A stretch of DNA of 64,000 nt from Odontesthes bonariensis (taxonomy: Eukaryota; Chordata; Actinopteri; Atheriniformes; Atherinopsidae), in assembly GCF_027942865.1 (NCBI RefSeq), contig NC_134515.1, forward strand, positions 9,043,339 to 9,107,338, in the 5' to 3' direction. The notes beneath the pieces are model-generated. The model did not search any database. It was given only the letters and a program-made list of their open reading frames with translations, and was not told the origin of the DNA. Of the stretch, positions 11,901 through 23,607 are shown piece after piece. Within the stretch, counting starts at the first letter, position 1. The number at the start of each line of letters is the position of its first letter. The translations under genes were made by a program, and so were the position numbers.

Positions 11901-14900
11901 TATGAAAATAACCGGAAGTGCGTTGCTCACTGCGGCTAGCTTTAGCAGCGCCGTATTCGTGGGAACAAAATTGTAAACAGCCGGTATTTTGTTAGGTTTT
12001 CAACACGTTGGGGATCTAAACGACTACTTTCACACCTGAAAATGTTTCAAATGTTGCTAAAGTTTACAGAGTTTAGAGCTTAAGTGAAAACAGCTTCAGG
12101 CCGGCTGATTTTGGCACGGGCAGGAGCGAAATGCATTGTGGGTAAACGTCTGCATACTGTCTGATCGATGAGTATGTGGTTTCGAACACAGCCCTTGTTT
12201 TTGGAATAAATAGATAGAAAAATCAGTCCATTACCTGCACACACAACATATGCTGGACTACACGTGTTGTCCCCGTCCTCGTTCTTCACCAGGTTGCACT
12301 GGCTCAGGTCAGTCGTATGGTCGGTGGAGTGTAAACTCTTGAATGCAATATTATATGGACCTTTTGGACTTTTGTAGGCCGGCAGGGCTTTATCTCCACA
12401 GCCCAGGCTTTTGCACAGCATTGAAGACTTCTTAGTCGTCCACGTGTCTGCGCACACATGTCCACACTGTCCATCTGTGCAGATCTTCACCGTTCCCCAG
12501 CATTTTTTGGTGAGCGTTATGTTGACTTTTCCTGTTTGGCCGTCCAAAAATCAAACGGTTAAAAGAACAAGGAACTTAATTCGAGCATCGCATCAGCAGA
12601 ATAGTGATGAACTTGTCTCACATTACCTGAACACGTCACATGGGCAACAGTGTGGTTTGATGGCCGTGGTATTTTTTTGCAGTCGAACAAAGACTTTGTG
12701 GTAGATGAGCATTCATAAGATTCCTTCCAAATCTTTTTCTTCCCGTCAGTATTGTTTACATTGTTATAATTGAGGACATTCCCACAGTGCATCTGCTGAC
12801 ACACTGTGTTTGCAGACTCATTGTTCCACGTTTTGTTGGACCCAGAGAGCCAATAGGTTGTGCCGTTTCTCTCTATCCCCACGGGCCCAGAACAGAATCC
12901 ATCCAGAAAAACCACTTTGTGCTCTGCATGGAAAAAAAAGAAAGAGGTGTGCAGTAGGTGTTAGGATTGTGGTAGACCAGCAGCTTCATTCAGACTGAAT
13001 TTTATTTAAAGGAGAAGTTAGTTTTTTTTTTTTTTTTTTTAAACCTGGACCTTATTTCTGGCATAAAATACCTTCATCTGCTCACCGATAACAGTTTGGT
13101 GAAAGTCTGCGTCCTTCGGAAGATATTTAGATCACTGGAGATCAGTGTATATCCATATAACGGGAGAGAACACGGCAGATAGGGGTGGGCGATATGGGCA
13201 AAAAAAATCTCTATTTTTTTAGGATTTTCACGATAAAGATATTTTGACGATATTTAACAAAAAAATTAAAACTTGCGTTAAGATCACAATAAAATGAACA
13301 CAAGCATGCAAGTCTAAGCACACACGGCCGGTACAGTGAAACTGAATGGCTCATTAAATCAGTTATGGTTCCTTTGATCGCTCTACCGTTATTTGGATGA
13401 CTGGTGCAATTCTAGAGCTAATACATGCAAAACGAGCGCTGACCTTCGGGGATGCGTGCATTTATGAGACCCAAAACCCATGCGGGTGCCTCTCGGGTTG
13501 CCCCGGCCGCTTTGGTGACTAGATAACCTCGAGCCATTTCTCAGGCTACTTCTCCCTCCGGAGAGGGAGCCTGAGAAACGGCTACCACATCCAAGGAAGG
13601 CAGCAGGCGCGCAAATTACCCACTCCCGACTCGGGGAGGTAGTGACGAAAAACAACAATACAGGACTCTTTAAAGCTGCGGTCGGCAACTTTTTTTTAGT
13701 CATATTAGCTTGAACTGTCATGGGATTCTGGAAGTAGAATATTAAATAGGCTGTTTAGGAAAAATAACGAAATCTGTAGCTCCCTCTGAAGCCTGTAATC
13801 ATGCTTGCAAAAATCGAGCGCTCCCGGCTGTTTTTAACCAATCAAGTTAGGCTGGAGGAATCCTACCTGTCAATCACAGCTTGTGCACACGCTGCTGAGC
13901 GTGAGTCTGCCCCAGCTTGCGTGCGCTCACACTGGTGTGAACTCACGTGCACAACCTCGTCCACAGAGGGGGAGGGGTTTGGGGGGCGATTCGGGGCTTG
14001 GTAGAGGTTGGGGGAGGGACCTGAAAGTTGTACTCTCGGCGCCGTGGTAAGGACAGAGGACTACTGGCGCCGCATATTGCAAAATTACTCATCGTCAAAA
14101 CAACATTCACAATAATTTCACAAACGATACATATCGCCCACCCCTAACGGCAGAGCCTATAAATAAGGCGTTATCTGTCTTTATTTCACCAATACTTTAA
14201 GACGAATTAATGAATAAATGAATGAATGAAAGTGTACTATTGCACTGTTAGCTCAGAGCTGCCGTGTTGTTGTTATCGGGGGCTTTCTACACACGTCTAC
14301 CGGGATGACGTCATCAACGCGCGCCGCTGCAGCACAGCTCATTCGCTCTGTGCTCTGTGACAGTCGGCTAACTTCACACAGAAGTGCTACTGCTAGCTTT
14401 GTGCAACATGGCCGAATATTTATCAGACTTTGACGACGTGGACGGCGACTTTGAGGACGATGGATAACTGTTATCGGTGAGTAGATGAACATATTTTATG
14501 CCAGGGGAAAAAAAAAAAAAACTTCCCCTTTTAACATGTTCTCCCCATATTTATAACCGTCTGCTAAATCATTAAAGCTTTTGGTTTAGCTCATCTTCTG
14601 CTGAGATATCCTGTGAGAAGTAAAGAAAACCCCAATAAGGAAACCAGAAGCAAAACCATTTCATTTGTATTGTTTAAGTTATTTTTGTCCTGAGCTCAAA
14701 GATGCATCAAGAAAACTCTCCACTGTTAATAATTCACTTCAAAAAGTGCAGAACTCTTAAGCTCATTGTGGGCAGATGTAGTTTTGCAACTTAAAATTGT
14801 GGATGCTGTTCTGCTGGATAGTATGAATTAACGTTAAGTTCCTGGAATATTTATCAGGACACATTTGATCTAGATGTTTACTTTTAGTTTAAGGATTCAA

Positions 14901-17900
14901 CTGTGGGTGGAGTGCAACAGTTGAGCCTCCACCGGAGAACTTTGAGCTGGGTTTAGATTCAGTTTCGTGCATCTCTAATGAGCTACAACAACTCAAGCGT
15001 TGTCTTATTTGCTCTTCTGTCTTTACCGTAACCGTCGGTGTATATCTGGCAATGTCGAACGATAAAGAAAAATGGGTCAAATGGCAAAACAGAACTCACT
15101 CTTGCAGATTATGCCCACAGCTTTAACGTCCCCTTGTGGTCTGTTTTGGTCTATATTAAAGCACTCGGATATGTTTTTCGAGTTTAGATTGCAGTCCATG
15201 GTCAGGAAATCTCCAGAACCCTGAGTAAATTCCTCATTATCTGCTGCTATGCTGTCGCTGCCGCACTCCAGATGTTTGCAGATGGCATCTCCGTACTCTT
15301 TTTTCCAGTTGTTATTTTGGACTCTTCTCCACTGGCCTTGATAGTTGACGGCCAATCTCCCAGCACATTTTCCAGGACCATCCACCAGTTTCACATCGAC
15401 GCTGCCTGAACAACCAGAGATGAGTCAAGTGTTGGAAGCTCTGACTGAAAATATATGGGCTGAAAAGCTGGTGACCGCTGCCATATCTCACCTGAACACA
15501 TTACATAAGGACTGTCCGAACATTGTAATCCTTTGTCATGCTTAGCCAGACAGTGCCACAGTGAGCTCTCCTGGCCTGTGCATCTTACATGGTCCATTAT
15601 CCCTGGTTTCACCTTTGACCTCTTGGAACTGATAATCACCTAGAGGAAAACAATACTTTGAATATGTTATTGACAAATAAGAATGTTGACTGGCTAAAAA
15701 CACACAAGTGAAATGTAGATTAAAAAAGAAATATCTTAAAGGAATAATTTGGTGTAATGTCTTTTATATTTTTTCTAAGGTTGACACCACATCACACACG
15801 GGGGTTAGTAAATACTTAGTAAGGCTACCTGGCAGCCAGTTAGCTTAGAATAAGCACTGGAACAGTGATAAAAATGCCATAATTAAGTACAATATGTAAA
15901 AGTGGAAGGTATTACTCAACTAAACTTATTTGACAGCTTTAATCATTCATCAATAGTCTTTCATAAAAAACATTTGAAGAGCACCAACATGTGGCGCTGC
16001 CATAACATGATGTAGAGGTGATAATTTACAGCTGTTGGTCAAACAAAACTGACTTTTTATAGACTAAACGGTTAAGTGATTAATGCAGCAAATAATCAGG
16101 AAATCATTCCTCATTCGATTAAATTAACGAAAATGCTGTTTATACCTTAATGCATTAATGATAACATTAATAGCAAATTTAACCATCTATTCTAAAGCAA
16201 TGGTCCCCAAACTACGGGGCCGTGGGCCGGATACGGACCGCCACATAATTTTTTATGGCCCCCCAAAATATGTCCGTAATGTATTCCAACCCTCCCGCGG
16301 CGGACTTAAACACCGTCCATCTTATTTCTCCCGGTTCATTCTCTATGGCGACTCATAACAAGTACATATGTAATTCCCTTTTTGGCCACTGGTAGGTTTT
16401 GGCGCTGTTGTGCAGCCTTTTCATGGTACTGCACTAATCTCAAGGGAAATAATACTTTTATGTCTTCTGGTGGCTTTTTTTTTTTTTTTTTTTAAAGATT
16501 TTATTAAAACATACATTACAAAATATTTGAATGCATTGTGTTGTCAAATAAGCTGAGTAATAGTAAATTAGTCTCATTTTTTGCAAAATAAGTTTTGCAA
16601 TATGTAGGCCTTACATTTATTGATTAACAATGTAAACAAAATTTGTTAGCCTACCTGTTGGAATGCAAAATGAGTTCTGTAATAGGTGTTTCATGGATAA
16701 ACAATTCTAAGCCATGGTTTTATATGGCATTAAATTGTTCTTAATTGTTGTTCACACTGGGAAGTTTTGTTATGCCAAATAGAATTGTGAATTCACAAAT
16801 GTTGGAATAAAATATGATTTTTAGAAATGCTTAAACAGGCTTTTATCTAACATTATTAATGTTATTATTTTTGTGATTTCAGCTTTTTCCATTCTGCTAT
16901 ATCATTTTAACATGATAGTAGCCTAATATGAATAATAACAAAAGCCTACATTGAATGGGCTAAAATTCAGCTAAGATGGATCTGATTTATACAGTAGGCA
17001 TATTTACTGTAATTTACATGGAAAATCTCCAGCCCTCTCAAAGAGCCATGCAGAGCGAGCCGGCCCTCTTTAGAAAAAGTTTGGGGACCACTGATCTAAA
17101 GGTCTTTTTTTTTTTTTTCTGCATTATTATCATTTTGACTTTTTACACTGGAGCTTTATAAATGTAATATATAAGTACATTGATACAAACCAACATCTAG
17201 GGCTGTAACTTTATCTTTGAAACTAAAAATGGTAAAATTTTGTAAGGGACTGAAGTATTTTGCCTTGTGATCCACCAGAGGGCGCTGTAGTATCAGCTTG
17301 ATCTAATAATGCATGTCCTGTACGATCTCATTAGAATGAGATATTATCTTTGCTTCATTGCTGTGAAAATGGAGCAAAGTGGTTAATAAAAGGACAACTA
17401 CAACACCAAATACTTAGAAAAGTATTTTGGATGAAAATCTACAGATAAAGCCATTTGTTGACTTTATAGTAGCTGTCTTACTCTATAGCAGTAATTAATC
17501 TAGAGGCTCTTTCCAGCTTGCAAACCAGATGAGTTGGCAGAGATACCACATTCAAGCTAAACTTTGGGTGGTCAATGTTGTCTGAATGCCTGCTATTCGG
17601 CACAGTCGGCTACAGCAGGCCAGCAAGATTTTTAAGCAAAGGTATTGGTGTTGTTCCAGGGGAACTTATTGGCTCGGGAACTCTAGAATATAAAAGCTGT
17701 CCATTTAATGTAGCCACAAACTGTTAGTTCAGAGTTTCATAAAGTGAGTCCTGTTTCTAGATGTTATGCTTCGCTAATCATCCCTTAGTCAGAGGAAGAA
17801 GTGTATTTACCAATCAAATGTGAAGGGAAAACTTATCATTCCTCCTGTAAGTCAAAAGTTAAATACCGCCACTACTGATAATGATGATGATGTAGCGTTC

Positions 17901-20900
17901 TATGATCACGGAAGCTTGAAAACTCACTGTCCCGCAGTTTAACTCTTTGCAGACCATCTCAGCTTCCTTGTTAGTCCAGGTGGAGGCGCACACAGACTCA
18001 TTTCTACCATTCACGTTCACCACGACTTCACCGTGGCAGTTCTCCGTCAGAACAATTTTAACTTGGTCTGTGGGCAAAAGCAGGAAAACGATGGAGTTCT
18101 TGATTTAAATTTTCTGCACGAGACTAAACAAACTAAGATTGAATATGAGTGGGCGGGATTACCTGTGCACGTCAGCTGTGCTGTGGTCACCCCTCTGGGG
18201 CTCGTCGGGGCGCCGCAGTTCATTTGCTGGCACGATGCGTTGGTGTCGTTGCTTAAAACACTTGTCCAGGTGCCATTTATTTCCTTCTGCAGCTCCCCAG
18301 AACAAACATTTGCCCGGTTTCCGCTGAGCTGGATTCTCTCATGAGCTGTTTAAAAGAAGCATTTTGTTCATTTACTTATCTATCTATTTATTTATTTATT
18401 TTTATTTATTTTTCCTTATGTAACGTAGCTATACGTCTCTGTTTAATTATATTTAGCCAACAACTACAACATGGAATGAATAATCGATTGATGAGTTGTG
18501 GAAGAAGCATTTAGATCCTAAAGTAGCAAAAATGGCATTAACTGCCAATTATCTGCCAACTAAAGTAGGTAGTAAGAGTCGGCCTATAAAATCTAATATA
18601 AATCAAACTTGACTTTACACAGGATGTCCACATCACACCTGCATAACATCTCTGATCAAAATGATTAATTCAATAATGTGAATACAAAGTTTTTATTTGT
18701 TTGTTTTGTTGCACTTTGAGGTAAGAAAGAATGTGCGTTACCTTCACATATGACAGAAGCAGGGTTTGAGCATTTCTCTTCTTTAGTTACACACCGCCAC
18801 AAATTGTCGGGATTAACGATGCCTGCACAGTTTATCAACATGTTCTTCGAACTTGGGAAATCTTTCAAAGCCATCCATCCAGCTTCTGGAGTCTCTTTGA
18901 CTCCCCCACAGCCGAGGCTCTGACATAACCGCTGGGCTTCGTTGTTTCCTAAATGTTTGAGAAATGTAATTTTGAGGCTTTAACCGTCATTATCGCAGTG
19001 AATCAGTTCTGTGAAATAAGTGTGGCGAGGCTGTCAGATGAGGTGAATGAACTGACCTTAAATGTATCACAAGTGAAGCAGCTTGGAGCTTTTTCTAGTG
19101 TTTGTGTTAATTTAATATCATCGGGGAAAAAAAGGAGAAAAAAAACTTGGAATAGAAAATAAAAATGTGTAAAAAATAAATGAATGAATAAAAAAATATA
19201 TAAATAATTCAGCCTCAAACAATTATTTCAGTTTTCTGTACTTTGGCTGCATCGACATGCAGTTGCCCAGTTTCCGCCTCCTCTCCAAACTTTCAGACAT
19301 TAGACCCTCCTGCAGTATTTATTAAAAACAATAAAACTCTGAAAGTGACTTAAATGCAACACCTTCACATGTGGAAAAAGTGTGAAATCACGTCTCTTTT
19401 TTTTTTTTTTTTTTTTTTTAGAGGAAACATTGATAGAGATTTAGAGCATGTTTCAGGTTATTTTTCCTTTAAATTTTTCATTTAGCATCTTAAGATCTCT
19501 TATGACCCGTTGTGGCCGTTAGTCGCACGTTTTCTTCAATCAACGGTCTCTGTTATTGTCTGTGCGGTCACCCGTCTGCAGTGCTGAACACATATGATGT
19601 CGTTTAGCCGTCCTTAGACGGGTCATAAATCAGCTTGAAATGGTATCGTTTGACAGGAATAGTCTTTAGTTTTCTGGCTGCAGCTTCATCAGTCGTAGTA
19701 TTTATTCCCCCACGACGGTGTGGGGCTTTTTACCACCAGGCAGCTCTGTTGGAGGTAAAATGGTGTCGTAACAGCTTTAATTCTGTGATCATTTACATCT
19801 AATTTATCTGATTTTTTTTATTTTTATTTTTTCCAAAGCAACACACAACTGTCACATTTAGGAAATTGTGATGACTATTAATCTCTTCATTTTTGGCGCC
19901 TATGATACTAAACGCCTTGTAATGGTTTGATCATTCACCAAACCTTCAGAAAGACTAACGGTTTCTTGAATACATGCGAATATATAATATATTTCAAAGC
20001 TAAAGCTGCACGTGGGGGAAGTTTCAGAGGCGTTCAGAGTGAAAAAAGCCTTAAATGTGCCTGTCGGCTCTGTTGAGTCGTGGAAATCTAACGTTTTTGT
20101 CACTTTCTCTCCTTGGGTCCCATTTCTCTCCCGCATTAAGATGCAGTGTGTGATGTTTATTCACAACATGTCATTTTGAGTGCGTGATGCATGTGCAGCC
20201 AACAGAATGTTTAGTAATAATAACAATAAGCTCAATTCATCTGTGATGTGAGGCATTTCTATTCAATAAAAGCTGTGCATTGGTGGTTTTGAGGGGACCT
20301 GCACGTCTCAGTGGGCCTGTGATGGCGATTGGTCTGATTTTGGGGTCGTCTGCTTTTCTGAATCGAGGTTGGACTGATGGCTGCAGCCTGAGTTTCCTCC
20401 GTCGCCGTCTACCATCTGAGACCTCGCCGTTTATGTCGCCCATTTAATTGTCAGGGAAGGCGTAACCCTCTCGCGTTATTTTTAAATTCCATTCATTTGG
20501 TATGCGGCTGTAAATTTGGGATTTTACTCCAGATTTCTCTTGTGAATTCGCACAAAGAAAGAATTATGAGAAACAGGACTGTGTTCTTACCCCAGTTGTC
20601 GCTGCAAATGTAACCTGAAGGTGTTTCCCCGTTTGTGGAGTACTGGACGGCTCCCGCACAACGACCCGCTCCATTTAGGCTCATTTTGATTTGATCTAGA
20701 AGCGCAAAATCAAATAACATGTAAATGTACTTTATTTATACAGCCCTTTACAGACAATCCTTACGCTGTACCAAAGTGCTTTACAGCAGGTAATAAATAG
20801 AGAAGAATCAGTAAAAACAATAAAAGAACAGTGAAAGCAATAAAATACAATAAAATAAGATAAGTGTCATCATACTACTGGGTATTAAAAGCAATCCTAA

Positions 20901-23576
20901 ATAAGTAGGTTTTTAGCCTAGATGTGAAGAGGCCCAGGTCAGAAATAAGACTCAGCTGGACGGGGAGCTTATTCCAGAGCCTGGGGGCAGCTTTGGGAAA
21001 AGGCTCGCTCACCCCAGGGTTTGTATTCTGACCTGGGCACTTCCAGCAGAAACTGATCTGTTGACCTCAGAGCTCTACCAGGACTGTTAAAAGCTCAGAT
21101 AAATATGATGGGGCGAGGCCGTTAAGAGCTTTAAAAACAAACATTAAAAGTTTAAAATCAGTTCTATAAAGGAGAGGAAGCCACTGGAGGGAGTTAAGAA
21201 CAGGAGTGATGTGCACACGTCTGTTGGTGTTGGTTAAAAGACGGGCAACCACAGCGGACTTCATGATTGTCTGCTCACTTTTAATACCGTGACTTACTTT
21301 GCATGAGAACACCCAAATGGAATAAAAGCAGAAAGACCTACTTGAACATTTGATCTTTTTCACTGTTTGCTTTTGGTAAAAGCTGGCGCCTGGACCGGGC
21401 CAGCCGGGACACTCCCACAGGTCCTTTTCCTCCCCGACACACTTGAGTTCGTTGAGCCAGACTTTGTCCATGGTGGGCCTGTAGACGTCCTTGGAGTCGC
21501 CCACCGGCCTCCCGCAGTGAGTGCTCCTGCAGACCACTTCCTCGGTGTCCTTGCTCCAGAATTTATCACCCACGTAGCCCCGTTTGTTGTTGTAGTAAAC
21601 TTCAACATACCCCTCACAGGGGTCGTCTCGACTGCGTAGGATGACCCTTCCTTTATCTGCTTACAGAGTAGTGGGTTTAATTTCTCTCCAAACTATTGAA
21701 TTTATCACAGATCAACGCAAAGTTCTGAAACCAAAACAGTTTGGACACATTTGCTCTCATTTGGATGCTAGGTGTGTTTAAACCTAATTAATGTGTTTCC
21801 ACGTGTGACTAATTCACGCTGTGGTCCAGCTGCGAACAATAATTTCTACCAAAAGATGTCCAAACTCTTCCCCGATACCAATCCAAATAATTTAAGATGA
21901 TCTGTCGCTCCAGAGTCTTTTCCCACCACGAGTTACTGAGGTCCATTAGTTACTGTGAAAGCCGACCGGTGGCTATGCACAGCCTGCACAACGGGTGTTC
22001 TTTGGTTGAATTGGAAATGATTTGACACGTACTGTAACAGCCTTTTTACGTGTTTTAATAAGAGGGAGCTTGACCTTCTTCAGGTGGTTCAGAGCTCTGC
22101 TGCGAGGCTTTTAACTCCCACAGATAAAAGACGGCATCTCTACACTGGCTGCTGGTTAATTGAACGGTTTTGGTGCCTACTTTTAGAGCTTTGCCTGCTC
22201 AAGCTCCTTCTGATATCTCCGATGGGATTCACCTCCGTGCTCCCACCCGTGCTCTGGGGTTGCTAGTGGCTCCAACTGTTAGAAGTGTCACACGGTGAGA
22301 TCAAGTTGGGTTTTTGTCTGGTCTCCATGTTTTGTCATTTCCTGTTTTATTTTGAAGAGTAACTCTCCTCTTGTTTCAGGCCACTTGCCCTTCCTCATGT
22401 GTCACCCGTTGGAGCGTCTTCCCTGATTCCTGATTGTGTCCACCTGTTTCCCATTTGCCCTCATGTGTCTTATAGTCTGCGTCTCCCTTTGTCTTGTGCC
22501 TGAGTGTTTCGTTTTGTCGTTCACCCGAGCCTGCCACAGTCACAGTGAACCTGCTCGTTCGTATACTAAGCCACGATTCCTTGACTCCTTGCGAGTGATT
22601 TTTGTTTGTAAATTTTGTAATCTAGTCTTAAGTTTTCATAGCCATTTTTAGCCTCCTTTAGGAGTGATTTTTTTGTTTTAGATAATGTTTCAAAGATTGT
22701 GTGGAGCCTTCGGTTTTTAGGAGTGCATTTAGTCGTTTTTGTTTCTAGTACGAAGTTGTTTTCCCTCCTTAGGGAGGGATTTTTGGTTTATAGTTCATAG
22801 TTAATTGCCCTCCTCTTAGCAGAGATAGTTTTGGTTGTTTTTTCCTCTTTTATTTATTAAGTTTTATATCATATATAGAATTACATTTTCATAGCTGATT
22901 ATTGGTTGGAATTATCTAATAAAATCTGCCTAATTGGATTCTCTGCATCTGAGTCCTCTTTCAAGCCCAGGTCTGACGAGAAGTTTTTGAGGTTTGGATT
23001 GTTTTAGCTTATAGAAAACATGCTCTCCTCCCGTCTCCCTGAGTTAGCTCAGCGCCCACATCAGAATTTCCTCCCTGCACACACGCATTTCACAGTAGCT
23101 TCAGGACGGCTCTAGTTTTTCCACTGTAAAATATTCACGCACAGCACTGTTGACGAACTCCCCCCTTCAGGGAAGCTGTTTTATGGCGCCACGGACATAA
23201 ATCATCACGCATTGGGCGTTGGGGTATAACCATGATGCAGATCAATCGAAAAAGAAAGTCTTCATCATGATATTCGTACATATTGAGGTTAGTTGAAGAG
23301 AAAGAAGCGCCTTTCATGGTTTATTCCATAAATCGTTTCCTTTAGTGGGTTTAAATGCGTTTAAATAAGTATTCCAGCTACCTGTACCCCTGATTATGAA
23401 TGAATATTTATCTCTGAACATTGTCCTTGTGAAAAGAAATCATAGAAAAATCATCTTTTTTATCAAATTAAAGAATATTATTAAAATATTTATAAATTAA
23501 AATGCAACCAAATGGTTTTACACCATTAAATATGGTGTAAAACCATTTTGAAGTAATATTCAAGTGAACAGAAACG

Positions 23577-23607
<31 letters not shown>

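Larger units (their letters stand above)
13010..14530. mobile_element. TTAA-flanked element, host of a nested hAT insertion
   Basis: Outer ends AGGAGAAGTT with a poly-T tract and poly-A with AACTTCCCCT are mirror images, followed inward by matching stretches (TGCTCACCGATAACAG against CTGTTATCGGTGAGTAGATG). TTAA lies at both edges (13006-13009, 14531-14534). A hAT element splits it at 13180-14146. The right part includes a possible reading frame start (ATGGCCGAATATTTATCAG near 14409) with no recognised product. Confidence 0.7.

Noticed and set aside
13302..13671. Functional rRNA gene
   Set aside because: Only part of 18S is present, with an internal block missing, substitutions, and hAT ends around it.
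14401..14470. Short frame starting ATGGCCGAATATTTATCAG as a host exon
   Set aside because: It lies inside the TTAA-flanked element, ends after about 20 codons, and is on the strand opposite to the receptor gene.
19490..19640. Possible inverted repeat TTATGACCCGT / ACGGGTCATAA
   Set aside because: Only about 11 bp match, with no extended arms or target duplication.
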